64,000 nucleotides of DNA from Sphingobium sp. V4 (GTDB taxonomy: Bacteria > Pseudomonadota > Alphaproteobacteria > Sphingomonadales > Sphingomonadaceae). Location of the stretch: contig NZ_CP081001.1 of NCBI RefSeq assembly GCF_029590555.1, positions 2,108,001 through 2,172,000 on the forward strand. The letters run 5' to 3'. Below are positions 1 through 8,147 of this stretch, one piece after another. Position numbers and translations under genes: made by a program. Each line of letters starts with the position of its first letter. Within the stretch, counting starts at the first letter, position 1. The notes below the pieces were generated by a model that had not been told where the DNA came from, ran no database searches, and saw only the letters and a list, made by a program, of their open reading frames with translations.

Positions 1-196
1 CGCCGCCCGCATCCACTTCCCAGCCGGGCGAGAAGGACAGGGTGCAGCCCATCGGCACATGGGGGCGCGGCTGCTGCTGGAGGGCGACGACATCCTCCTC
101 CATGTCGGCGGGCGACGCGAGCGCCGCCGCCTCGATCTGCGTCACCGCCTCGTCGATCGCGCGCGCCTTTTTGTTGATGGCACGAAGATGCTTCAT
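1..196 (-). CDS. qhpC: QHNDH gamma subunit precursor QhpC (partial, 3' end outside window)
   Basis: Small crosslinked catalytic subunit of quinohemoprotein amine dehydrogenase, which carries the cysteine tryptophylquinone cofactor. About 65 residues are visible. Residues 50-60 read GCTLSFSPGWE, matching the start of mature gamma subunits (GCTTSFDPGWE in Paracoccus, from memory). The spacing of C51 and E60 reproduces the first Cys-Glu thioether pair of that protein. A leader of about 48 residues precedes this, which seems long for the family. The ATG overlaps the qhpD TGA in an ATGA junction, implying translational coupling to the maturase. The remaining cysteines and the quinone tryptophan lie beyond the edge. 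Identification is strong despite truncation. Confidence 0.88.
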   Translation of the reverse strand, partial: MKHLRAINKKARAIDEAVTQIEAAALASPADMEEDVVALQQQPRPHVPMGCTLSFSPGWEVDAGG

Positions 197-1641
197 GACA
201 GGCCCTTTCGTTCAGCGAAGCGTTCGAGGAAGCCGGGGTTCTTCACGGCCAGCACGCCGTAGATGCGCAGGCAGGTGTCGGTCCATTGCCGGATCCAGTC
301 GCAATAATGGAGGTTGGCGTGGCCGGTGTCGCCATAGCGCACGAAGGCTTCATGATGGCATCCACCGGCACAGAGCGGCCGCGCCCAGCAGCTCTGGCAG
401 TCATATTTCGCCTCGACATGGCCCTTTTTCAGGAATTCGCCCTGCTTTACGCGGTCGATGCCGCTAGAGACATGTCCCATCACATGCGTGTCGGCGTCCG
501 TGAAGCGGTGGCAGGGCGACAGATCGCCCGAAGGGCTGACGCCCATCAGGCCCAGGCCGGCGCCGCAGGGATGCGACTTGTTGACGCCGGAGATCAACTC
601 GCTGATCGTTTCGCTGACATTGGTGAAGCCATGGGATTCGCCCCGCAGGGCATGGTCCAGCCACTCGTCCGCCAGCAGGGTGAACTGCGCCAGGACGCTG
701 TCCATCCCATTGTCGTCCAGCGAATAGGCGCGCTCCTCGCCGGTCGTCACCGGCGCGAAGCCGACTTCGTGGAAGCCCAGATCGTCCTTCAGGTGGCGGA
801 AGATACGGACGACGTCGGTCACGCCCTCCGTCAGCGTCACACGGGCGGTGATGGCGCGGGTCTTGTGATGGGCGATCAGCGTGCGCAGGCGCGGCTCGAT
901 CACCGCATAGCTGCCCTTGCCATTCTTGTAGACGCGATGCTTGTCCTGCACTTCGGGCGGGCCATCCATGGAGACGGTGACGCCGATCCGGTTGTCCGAC
1001 AGGAAGGTCACGATCTCCGGCGTCAGCAAGGTGGCGTTGGTGGTGAGGCTGTAGGTAATCCCCTTCCCCGCCGCAGCCGTCGCGCCGTTGGCATAGTCCA
1101 CCACTTCGCGCAGCAGCTTGAAGTTCATCAGCGTCTCGCCGCCGAAGAAGGTGATATGCACCGCCTTGCGCCCGACCGCCTCGGCGATCAGCAGGTCGAC
1201 CGACGCCTTGGCCGTTTCCAGCGTCATATATTTGGGCTTGCCCGCCGGCGTGGCGATCTTGTCCGCGCCGAATTCATAGCAATAGGTGCACGCCAGGTTG
1301 CACTGGTTGGTGACGTTGAGCACCAGCGCCTGCAACGGGAAGTCGACAGGCGGCGCCTGCGGCATGACCGGGGCGGCGACGCCCAGCTGGATCAGGCGCG
1401 CGGCGCGCAGTTCGCGCACCAGCGCCTCCGCCTCGGCCGGGTCGCTGCCATCGCTGGTCAGTTCGCGGATCAGCGCGGCATGGGTCAATTCCCGCCCGTC
1501 GAGCCGGCCCAGCACCCGCTGCACATCGGCATCCACCTCGAAGATGGCCCCTGCGCTCACCAGATAGACGAAGGTGCTGCCGCCGGCCTCGAAGCCATGA
1601 TATTCGGCGCGGGCATAGGCGGGCGCCTGCATGACGGTCAT
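193..1641 (-). CDS. qhpD: Radical SAM/SPASM maturase of amine dehydrogenase gamma subunit (QhpD)
   Basis: Peptide-modifying radical SAM enzyme of 482 residues. In the known QHNDH pathway QhpD installs the intrapeptidyl thioether bonds in QhpC. Residues 114-121 (CNLACTYC) give the CX3CX2C motif for the SAM-binding 4Fe-4S cluster. The C-terminal third has the SPASM cysteine set (CGAG, SPCHRF, CQSCW, CAGGC). The start is the second in-frame ATG at 1641. It has GGAGG eight bases upstream and forms an ATGA overlap with the qhpA stop. An upstream ATG at 1665 would overlap qhpA further. It lies between qhpA and qhpC, both of which it needs in context. Cytoplasmic, acting before export of QhpC. Confidence 0.9.
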   Translation of the reverse strand: MTVMQAPAYARAEYHGFEAGGSTFVYLVSAGAIFEVDADVQRVLGRLDGRELTHAALIRELTSDGSDPAEAEALVRELRAARLIQLGVAAPVMPQAPPVDFPLQALVLNVTNQCNLACTYCYEFGADKIATPAGKPKYMTLETAKASVDLLIAEAVGRKAVHITFFGGETLMNFKLLREVVDYANGATAAAGKGITYSLTTNATLLTPEIVTFLSDNRIGVTVSMDGPPEVQDKHRVYKNGKGSYAVIEPRLRTLIAHHKTRAITARVTLTEGVTDVVRIFRHLKDDLGFHEVGFAPVTTGEERAYSLDDNGMDSVLAQFTLLADEWLDHALRGESHGFTNVSETISELISGVNKSHPCGAGLGLMGVSPSGDLSPCHRFTDADTHVMGHVSSGIDRVKQGEFLKKGHVEAKYDCQSCWARPLCAGGCHHEAFVRYGDTGHANLHYCDWIRQWTDTCLRIYGVLAVKNPGFLERFAERKGLS

Positions 1642-3365
1642 CGCGACACCTCCGGCTGATCCCATTTCTGATAGGCCGGGACGGTCACGACCATGTAGGA
1701 CCGGGCGCTCAGCGGTTTGCCGAACTTGTCCTTTTCATGCCTGGCGGTGGCGACGACCCAGACCTCGCCATAATTGTTGCGGCCAAAGCGGCGCTGCGGG
1801 TTCGGCCCTTCGGTCGAGGGGGTGAAGAAGGCGGCGGGGCTGAGCGCGCCCACATATTTGGTATCGTCGTCATAATAGACCGACATGAATTCCTGCATCG
1901 CCCAGTCTGCCTCGACCGGACCAACGGCGATGTCGTCGGCGGTGTTGGGCTTGCCATCGAGGCCGTTTTCGTAGCCGATCGCCTCGAACTGCTGATAGCC
2001 CTTGGGGAATTTGACCCCGCCCAGTCGCGCCAGCGCGGTTTCGGGCGTCGCCTTGATATAGTCGATCCTGTGGAAGACCGGGTAAGCCTGTTCCAGCACC
2101 GCGCCGGCGATCGCCACGTCGCGCTGGCCGGATGCCGCGCCCGCCGCCACGTCCGCCGTCACCACCAGTTCCTTCGGGCTGGCCGACACAATCTTCGTCA
2201 CGGCGACGCCCGCGCCCAGGTCGATGTCGGCCGCAGTGGGCGAAGCAGGAAGATTATGCCCCAGGATGCGCAGTCGCACGCCCTTCGTCCCCGCCTTCAC
2301 CGGCCCCGGCGTCACCGCCAGGATCGCGGGCGCGGCGGTGGCGCGCACCAGCTTCACGTCATAGCCGAATTCCTGATAATCACCCCAGAACCAGCGGCCC
2401 TGCGCGCTCTGCTGGTCGGGCGCGAACCACATCGCCTCGCGCGCCGCGCTGCCCAGATCATCGGGCTTTGCCGCTGCGTTCCCCTTCGACGAGCCGCGCC
2501 AGCTGTAGCCGGCATAGACGATGCCGGTGCCACTGCGGCTAATCGTGCCGCCGTCGGTGAGCGAACGGAGCGTCGCGCTGGTCGTAAATTCGTCGGCAGC
2601 CTTGCCCGGCGCGACATCCAATTCGCCTATGAACCTGCCCTTGCCCGGCACCGAGGCGACCACCAGCCACTGGCCCGCCAGGCGCGGATTGCGCTGGCGC
2701 GCGCTCCAGGCGGCCCATTCGGGGGTGTGGAGGCCCGCGACCTTGGGCAGATAGGTCAGCGCATATTCGCCGCGCGTCAGCTTGTCCTTGGGATCGCGGC
2801 CAACGGGCTGCTCGCTGTCCTCGGCCGGACGGCGATATTGGGCGTCGGCCTGCGAATAGAGGGCGACGTGCAGATCCTGAAGCTGCTTCCATTCCAGCTT
2901 CGACCGGCGCCAGGACAGGGGCTGGGCATAGCTGTGGCAGGCTGCACAGGCGCCGCGCATCGTCTCGTTGGGAATATTGGTCTCGTCCAGCGTCCGCTTT
3001 TCGGGCAGATACATGACGGTCCGGGCTTCCTCCGGCGCCAGGCCGTGCGAGGAGGAAAGCGACTTGACGATCGCCCGGCTTTCCTCGGGCGTGATCGACA
3101 GGCCATTCAAACGCACCATGCGCTTGATCGCCTGCGCCCAACCCTCCGGCGTGGTGCGGACCCAGCTTATGCGGGACAGATTGCCCTTGTCGTCGCCGGT
3201 GTGGCAAGTCCCGCACTTTTCCTTGACCAGCGGGTCGGCGACGGGGATGCCCGCTTCCGTCTCCTTCATCGTCGCACCGTCCGGGCCGCCATCAGCCTGA
3301 GCGAACACGACCGACGCGGAGAATAGCGCAGCCAGGCCAAATTTCGTGACGGGAAGCCGCTTCAC
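1638..3365 (-). CDS. qhpA: Quinohemoprotein amine dehydrogenase alpha subunit (diheme)
   Basis: Large subunit of the periplasmic enzyme that oxidises primary amines to aldehydes and ammonia and passes electrons to soluble cytochrome or azurin. The protein has 575 residues. A signal peptide covers about residues 1-23 (KRLPVTKFGLAALFSASVVFAQA). Two c-type heme motifs, CGTCH at 51-55 and CAACH at 140-144, form the diheme N-terminal domain. The rest matches the beta-rich alpha-subunit domains, including an IPT-like segment near 350-400. The start codon is GTG with AAGGGGG upstream. It is preceded by a 131-bp gap containing a TGACGTA motif also present in the divergent region at 7925-7990, so it may have its own promoter. 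Followed by coupled qhpD and qhpC. Confidence 0.92.
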   Translation of the reverse strand: MKRLPVTKFGLAALFSASVVFAQADGGPDGATMKETEAGIPVADPLVKEKCGTCHTGDDKGNLSRISWVRTTPEGWAQAIKRMVRLNGLSITPEESRAIVKSLSSSHGLAPEEARTVMYLPEKRTLDETNIPNETMRGACAACHSYAQPLSWRRSKLEWKQLQDLHVALYSQADAQYRRPAEDSEQPVGRDPKDKLTRGEYALTYLPKVAGLHTPEWAAWSARQRNPRLAGQWLVVASVPGKGRFIGELDVAPGKAADEFTTSATLRSLTDGGTISRSGTGIVYAGYSWRGSSKGNAAAKPDDLGSAAREAMWFAPDQQSAQGRWFWGDYQEFGYDVKLVRATAAPAILAVTPGPVKAGTKGVRLRILGHNLPASPTAADIDLGAGVAVTKIVSASPKELVVTADVAAGAASGQRDVAIAGAVLEQAYPVFHRIDYIKATPETALARLGGVKFPKGYQQFEAIGYENGLDGKPNTADDIAVGPVEADWAMQEFMSVYYDDDTKYVGALSPAAFFTPSTEGPNPQRRFGRNNYGEVWVVATARHEKDKFGKPLSARSYMVVTVPAYQKWDQPEVSR

Positions 3366-3440
3366 CCTGTATGTCCCCCTTGGCGTCCGGCCTCTTTGCC
3401 TGGACGCTGTGAAAGCCTAGGCAGGCGCTCGCGCGGCGCC

Positions 3441-3472
3441 ATTGCCCAAATGACGTATGGCCCCATGGCAAT
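3441..3472. promoter_or_regulatory. Candidate operator upstream of qhpA
   Basis: An ATTGCC/GGCAAT inverted repeat brackets the core AAATGACGTATGGCCCCA, about 80-110 bases upstream of the qhpA start. The TGACGTA core and nearby GGCCCCA resemble the arms of the perfect inverted repeat at 7925-7990. The characterised Paracoccus qhp operon is, as I recall, controlled by an AraC-family activator. No such regulator gene is visible in this window, so the binding protein is unknown. Confidence 0.4.
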
Positions 3473-3496
3473 CCGCCATGAGAATCTTGACGGCCG

Positions 3497-4963
3497 TCAG
3501 GATTTCTTTTTCGGACCGTAATAATCGTCCTGCCCATGTTCGGACGATACCGGGTTCCAGTAGCGCGGGGGCAGCCCCTTCTTGCGCATGGCGATGCCGG
3601 TCAGGCAGGCGTTCAGCAGATAATTGCTGTTGAGCGCGGTCTTGTAGCTGGTGTCGAGATAGGGCGCGACTTCGACGATATCGATGCCGGCAATATCATT
3701 TTCGGCACAGAGCCGCCGCATGATCGGCTGCGCCTCGCGCATGGTGAGGCCGCCCGGAACGGGCGTGCCGGTGCCGGGCATGAAGGCGGGATCGAGCACG
3801 TCGACATCGAAACTGATCCACAGCTTCTTCGCCTTCTGCCGCGCTTCGGCGATGGCGCGGTCCATCACCTTGTCCCAGCCCCATTTCTCGACCTCCACCA
3901 TCGTGTGGTAGCGCATCCCCTTGTTGCGCATCCAGCCGAAGGTTTCGAGGTCGGGGCCGCGCGCGCGCAGTCCGACTTGGATATAATCCTGTGGCCGCAC
4001 ATGGCCTTCATGCAGCACGCGGTAGACGGGCGATCCATGGGTGATCCAGTGGACGCCGTTGCGGCCGACATCATAATGGCTGTCGAAATGGACGACGCTG
4101 ACATTGCCCTTGCCATGCACGTCGGCGGCGGCCGCGACATTGGGATATTCGAGGCTGTGGTCGCCGCCGATGACGATCGGGATCGCGCCGGTCTGGGCGA
4201 TTTCGCGGACCATTTCGCGCACATGGGCGACGCTGCGTTCGGTCGAGTTCTGGTCGATGGCGATGTCGCCATAATCGACGATCTCCAACGCAGAGCTGGG
4301 GTTGATCATCGCATACATGTCGTTGCCGCCCGCGCCGCCGGTCATGCGCAGAGCGCGCGGTCCGTCGATCGCGTTGCGCCAGCCCGACCCCATGTCGAGC
4401 GGGGCGCCGACGATCGCGACATCGACCTTGCCTGCCTTCAGGTCTTCCGGCGTCATCGCCACCGGCGCGCCCGCGAAGGTCGCAAAGCCGCCGCGGCGCC
4501 CGCCGATATAGCGGCCAAGGTCCATGGGGCCAGCGTCGCGCTTCGGGTCCATCACCAGCGGGCGCTTCGCCTTCCAGGCGTTGAACCAGGCGGACCGGGT
4601 GTCGAGCGGGATCGTCTTGGCGTCCCGCCCTTCCTTATATTCGACCTGCGCGTGGAGCGCCGCGATCGCGTCGATATAGGCGATCAGTTCCGCTGCCGGC
4701 ATGGTGCGGATTCGATCGAACAGCGCGTCCTTTTCCACGTAGCGGCCAGTGCGCCCTTCCCGAATGAGCGCGACCTTTTCGGGCGCGATGCCGGACAGCT
4801 TCGCCATCACGTCAGCCGGAATTTCGACGGGCTTGGGTTCGCCCATAATGTCTTCCTGCGGGATCGGCGCGGGCGGGTTGGGCGTGTCGAAACCCGCCAC
4901 CACGGCCGATGCGGCCGCCGCCGCCGCCATGCTCCATCCGCTTATCGCATTGATCGATGGCAT
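3497..4963 (-). CDS. Ureohydrolase (arginase/agmatinase family), copy 1
   Basis: Predicted Mn/Ni-dependent hydrolase that releases urea from a guanidino substrate; the substrate is not decidable from sequence. The protein has 488 residues. All six metal ligands are present: H269 in GGDHS, D294/H296/D298 in FDSHYD, D386/D388 in SFDVDVLDP. Residues about 45-130 form an N-terminal extension not found in ordinary agmatinases of about 320 residues. A hydrophobic stretch at about 8-25 suggests export or anchoring, but it lacks the usual positive charges. The start at 4963 was chosen because GGGGAGGG lies just upstream; the open frame extends further but into the preceding gene. Long stretches are identical to copy 3 at 6332. 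It lies 16 bp after copy 2. Confidence 0.85.
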   Translation of the reverse strand: MPSINAISGWSMAAAAAASAVVAGFDTPNPPAPIPQEDIMGEPKPVEIPADVMAKLSGIAPEKVALIREGRTGRYVEKDALFDRIRTMPAAELIAYIDAIAALHAQVEYKEGRDAKTIPLDTRSAWFNAWKAKRPLVMDPKRDAGPMDLGRYIGGRRGGFATFAGAPVAMTPEDLKAGKVDVAIVGAPLDMGSGWRNAIDGPRALRMTGGAGGNDMYAMINPSSALEIVDYGDIAIDQNSTERSVAHVREMVREIAQTGAIPIVIGGDHSLEYPNVAAAADVHGKGNVSVVHFDSHYDVGRNGVHWITHGSPVYRVLHEGHVRPQDYIQVGLRARGPDLETFGWMRNKGMRYHTMVEVEKWGWDKVMDRAIAEARQKAKKLWISFDVDVLDPAFMPGTGTPVPGGLTMREAQPIMRRLCAENDIAGIDIVEVAPYLDTSYKTALNSNYLLNACLTGIAMRKKGLPPRYWNPVSSEHGQDDYYGPKKKS

Positions 4964-4979
4964 GGCCGCCCTCCCCGGT

Positions 4980-6332
4980 TCAGCGCTTGGCGGTCTTGAC
5001 CGGCGTCGCGCCCGTCTTGCGCATCGCAATGCCGGACAGGCAGGCGTGCAGGATATAGTTGGCGCTCATCCGGCTGACATAGGTCGGGTCCAGGATCGGC
5101 GCGGCGTCGAGCAGGTCGAAGCCCACCACCTTCGTCTGGGCGCAGATCTGGCGCACCATCGGGATCGCTTCGCGCATCGTCAGCCCGCCCGGCACCGGCC
5201 GGCCGGACGCCGGGGCATCGCCGGGATCGAGGACACTCATGTCGAAGGAGACGAAGACATTGTCCGGCCCCTTCTTCAGGCCGGCGACCAGATCATTCGT
5301 GACCGACTGCCAGCCCTTGTCCTGGATGGCGGCGGTCGGGACGATCTTCGCGCCCGCTTCCGCCAGCCGCTTCTGCACGGCGGGGCCGGCGTCTCGGCCA
5401 TGCAGGCCGACGAGGGTCACATCACTGCCGCGCAGCAGATTCTGCTCCAGCAGGCGGGTGAGCGTCTGGTTGTCGGAGATCATGTGATCGCCGTTCAGTT
5501 CGGCATCGGCATGGGCGTTGAACTGGACCAGCGCGACCTTGCCCGCGCCATAGGTGTCGACCATCGCCGCGACATCCGGGAACATGATCGTATGGTCGCC
5601 GCCGACGATGAAGGGAATGGTGCCCACGCTCGCCATTTCGGCGATCATCGCGCGGATATGGTCGAGACCGCGATCGGGCGCCATATAGTCAGGCGTCAGG
5701 TCGCCATAGTCGGCGATGGAGAGGACCAGACCCGGATCGATCCCGCCATCGGCGTCGGCGCCGACCAGCCCGTCCATGCCACGCAGCGCCATCGGCGCGT
5801 GCTTGGCATCACGCCAGCCCGAGGAGAAGTCGAGCGGCACGCCGACAAAGGCGACCTCCACCTTGCCCGCGACCAGATCCTCCTTGCGGATCGCGACGGG
5901 CGCATCGGCGAAGGTCGGCACGCCGCTCTTCTGATACATATAGCGTTTCAGGCTGAACGGACCGTCGTCACGCTTCAGCTTGTCGAACATCTTGGGGCGC
6001 AGCGTGGTACCGGCATTCCAGCCGCGCGCCTGCGGATTGAGCGCGATCTCCGCCGGATCGCGACCGGCCTTGTACCGGCTGTCCTCGACCACCGCCATCA
6101 ACGCGGTCGCATAGGCATCGACATCGGCGGCAGCGCGCCCGGCGAGCGCCACCTGAACCTTCTCGGGCGTCAGGCCGAAGCGCTCCAGCGTCGCGGGGTC
6201 GGACAGAAACGCCTTTTTCTCCGGCGCCAGGCTGGCGAGCGGATCGCTTCCTTGCGCCAGAGCGGGGCCGAACAGGGCTGCGAGCGCAAGGGCAAGCGCG
6301 GCGCCGCGCGCCGGCAGGGTGGAGCGTGCCAT
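4980..6332 (-). CDS. Ureohydrolase paralogue with degenerate metal site, copy 2
   Basis: Same architecture as its two neighbours (450 residues, shared N-terminal extension) but much more divergent. Residues 1-26 form a clear Sec signal peptide ending ALA-Q, so it is periplasmic. H247 (GGDHT), H274, D276 and D364 remain. Two ligands are changed: the bridging Asp of the DAHxD motif is N272 (FNAHAD), and the second Asp of DxD is S366 (SFDMSVLDP). In arginase these changes remove one ligand of both metals and another of the second metal. The frame is intact and no decay is seen, so it could be a structural or regulatory partner, or an enzyme with altered metal use. TGATG overlap with copy 3 upstream. 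Confidence 0.85.
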   Translation of the reverse strand: MARSTLPARGAALALALAALFGPALAQGSDPLASLAPEKKAFLSDPATLERFGLTPEKVQVALAGRAAADVDAYATALMAVVEDSRYKAGRDPAEIALNPQARGWNAGTTLRPKMFDKLKRDDGPFSLKRYMYQKSGVPTFADAPVAIRKEDLVAGKVEVAFVGVPLDFSSGWRDAKHAPMALRGMDGLVGADADGGIDPGLVLSIADYGDLTPDYMAPDRGLDHIRAMIAEMASVGTIPFIVGGDHTIMFPDVAAMVDTYGAGKVALVQFNAHADAELNGDHMISDNQTLTRLLEQNLLRGSDVTLVGLHGRDAGPAVQKRLAEAGAKIVPTAAIQDKGWQSVTNDLVAGLKKGPDNVFVSFDMSVLDPGDAPASGRPVPGGLTMREAIPMVRQICAQTKVVGFDLLDAAPILDPTYVSRMSANYILHACLSGIAMRKTGATPVKTAKR

Positions 6333-7810
6333 CAGTTCTTCTTCCCATAATAGGCGTCCAGGCCGTGATCGACGGAGACAGGGTTAAGATAGCCGGGCTT
6401 CAGCCCCTTCTTGCGCATGGCGATGCCGGCGAGGCAGGCGTTCAGCAGGAAATTGCTGTTGAGCGCGGTCTTGTAGCTGGTGTCGAGATAGGGCGCGACT
6501 TCCACGATATCGATGCCGGCAATGTCATTCTGGGCGCAGAGGTTGCGCATGATGGGCTGCGCCTCGCGCATGGTGAGGCCGCCGGGAACCGGCGTGCCGG
6601 TGCCGGGCATGAAGGCCGGATCGAGCACGTCGACATCGAAGCTGATCCACAGCTTCTTGGCATTTTCCCGCGCTTCCTTGAGCGCGCGGGCCATCACCTT
6701 GTCCCAGCCCCATTTCTCGACTTCGACCATCGTGTGGTAGCGCATCCCCTTGTTGCGCATCCAGCCGAAGGTTTCGAGGTCGGGGCCGCGCGCGCGCAGC
6801 CCGACCTGGATATAGTCGCTGCCGCGCACATGGCCTTCGGAGAGGACGCGATAGACCGGCTGGCCATGGTCGAGCAAATGCACGCGCCCGCGCCCGATGT
6901 CATAATGGCTATCGAAATGGATGACGCTGACATTGCCCTTGCCATGCACGTCGGCGGCCGCCGCGACATTGGGATATTCGAGGCTGTGGTCGCCGCCGAT
7001 GACGATCGGGATCGCGCCGGTGCGGGCGATTTCCCCCACCATCTCGCGGACATGATCGACGCTGCGCTCGGTCGAGTTCTGGTCGATGGCTATGTCGCCA
7101 TAGTCGACGATCTTGAGCGCGGCATTGGGATTGATCATCGAATACATGTCGTTGCCGGCCGCGCCGCCGGTCATCCGCATGGCGCGCGGCCCGTCGATCG
7201 CGTTGCGCCAGCCCGACCCCATGTCGAGCGGGGCGCCGACGATCGCGACATCGACCTTGCCCGCTTTCAGGTCTTCCGGCGTCATCGCCACCGGCGCGCC
7301 CGCGAAGGTCGCAAAGCCCCCGCCCCAGCCGCCGATATAACGGGTCAGATCGACCGGACCGGGATCGCGCTTCGGGTCGAGCGCGGCGGAACGCCGGACC
7401 TTCCACGCGTTGAACCAGGGTGATCGGGTGTCGAGCGGGATCGATGCCTGATCGCGCCCGGCCTTGAACTCGACCTGGGCGTGCAGCGCCTGCATCGCGT
7501 CGATATAGGCGCTGATCTCTTCGGCCGTGCCCTTGCGGATACGCTCGAACAGGGCGTCCTTCTCGACATAGCGGCCGGTGACGCCGCTTTTCAGGAAATC
7601 GACCTTCGCCTTGTCCACGCCGGCGAGCTTCGCCGCGATATCCTCGGGCAGTTCCAGCGGCTTGGGCCGCCCCATATCATCTTCCAGCGGCGTCTGCGGC
7701 GCGGGCGTGCCGGCGTTGGGAAGACGGGACGGCAGGTCGCCCGCGACCGCGGCGCCGATGGCCGCGATCCCGGCCATGCTCCACCCGGTGATGGCGCTCA
7801 TAGACGGCAT
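6332..7810 (-). CDS. Ureohydrolase (arginase/agmatinase family), copy 3
   Basis: First gene of the leftward operon; predicted urea-releasing hydrolase of a guanidino compound, 492 residues. Metal motifs are intact (GGDHS, FDSHYD, SFDVDVLDP), as is the PGTGTPVPGGL substrate-loop region. Protein and DNA are very similar to copy 1, with divergence concentrated in the N-terminal 130 residues. The N-terminus MPSMSAITGWSMAG mirrors MPSINAISGWSMAA of copy 1 and leads into a hydrophobic stretch of possible export function. The start at 7810 has GGAG six bases upstream; an ATG at 7933 would begin inside the operator region and lacks that support. Probable function is agmatinase or guanidinobutyrase-like; specificity is not determinable. 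Confidence 0.85.
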   Translation of the reverse strand: MPSMSAITGWSMAGIAAIGAAVAGDLPSRLPNAGTPAPQTPLEDDMGRPKPLELPEDIAAKLAGVDKAKVDFLKSGVTGRYVEKDALFERIRKGTAEEISAYIDAMQALHAQVEFKAGRDQASIPLDTRSPWFNAWKVRRSAALDPKRDPGPVDLTRYIGGWGGGFATFAGAPVAMTPEDLKAGKVDVAIVGAPLDMGSGWRNAIDGPRAMRMTGGAAGNDMYSMINPNAALKIVDYGDIAIDQNSTERSVDHVREMVGEIARTGAIPIVIGGDHSLEYPNVAAAADVHGKGNVSVIHFDSHYDIGRGRVHLLDHGQPVYRVLSEGHVRGSDYIQVGLRARGPDLETFGWMRNKGMRYHTMVEVEKWGWDKVMARALKEARENAKKLWISFDVDVLDPAFMPGTGTPVPGGLTMREAQPIMRNLCAQNDIAGIDIVEVAPYLDTSYKTALNSNFLLNACLAGIAMRKKGLKPGYLNPVSVDHGLDAYYGKKN

Positions 7811-7924
7811 GTCATTCTCCGGCCCGGCGGCCCTCCATTGGGCGACGCGGGCATAGGCAGCGGGAAAGGGACGGAAATTCCCGCCGCTCCAGCCATGGGT
7901 AGGCGGCAGGAGCACCGCATCCCA

Positions 7925-7990
7925 ATGGGGCATTTGACGTAGGACCGGCCCATGTGGGGAGAGACGGACAAGCTACGTCAAATGCCCCAT
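7925..7990. promoter_or_regulatory. Perfect 18-bp inverted repeat in divergent promoter region
   Basis: Arms at 7925-7942 (ATGGGGCATTTGACGTAG) and 7973-7990 are exact reverse complements, separated by 30 bases. They lie between the ureohydrolase operon start (7810) and the TonB receptor start (8148), about 115 and 158 bases from each. The arrangement suggests a dimeric or looping regulator controlling both directions. The core TGACGTA recurs upstream of qhpA. Nothing else coding is seen in the 337-base gap. Confidence 0.65.
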
Positions 7991-8147
7991 GTTTGACTGG
8001 CTGCGCGCTCCATAGCCTGACCACCATGCCAGAAAAGCACGAGGCGGCGGTCCACGCCGCCCGCCGCGCCGTTGCCGCCGCACAGGCGGGACGTCCGATC
8101 CGGGAGGGGATCATGGCTGGAAAGACATTGGAAAAAAGGGGAACACC

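Noticed and set aside
286..1659. Long plus-strand frame opposite qhpD
   Set aside because: Mirror of the real gene; composition is His/Arg/Asp-rich shadow coding without any family signature, while the minus strand has radical SAM motifs.
4980..6332. Calling the middle ureohydrolase a pseudogene
   Set aside because: There is no stop, frameshift or truncation and the signal peptide is intact; only two ligands differ, so it is annotated as a divergent protein.
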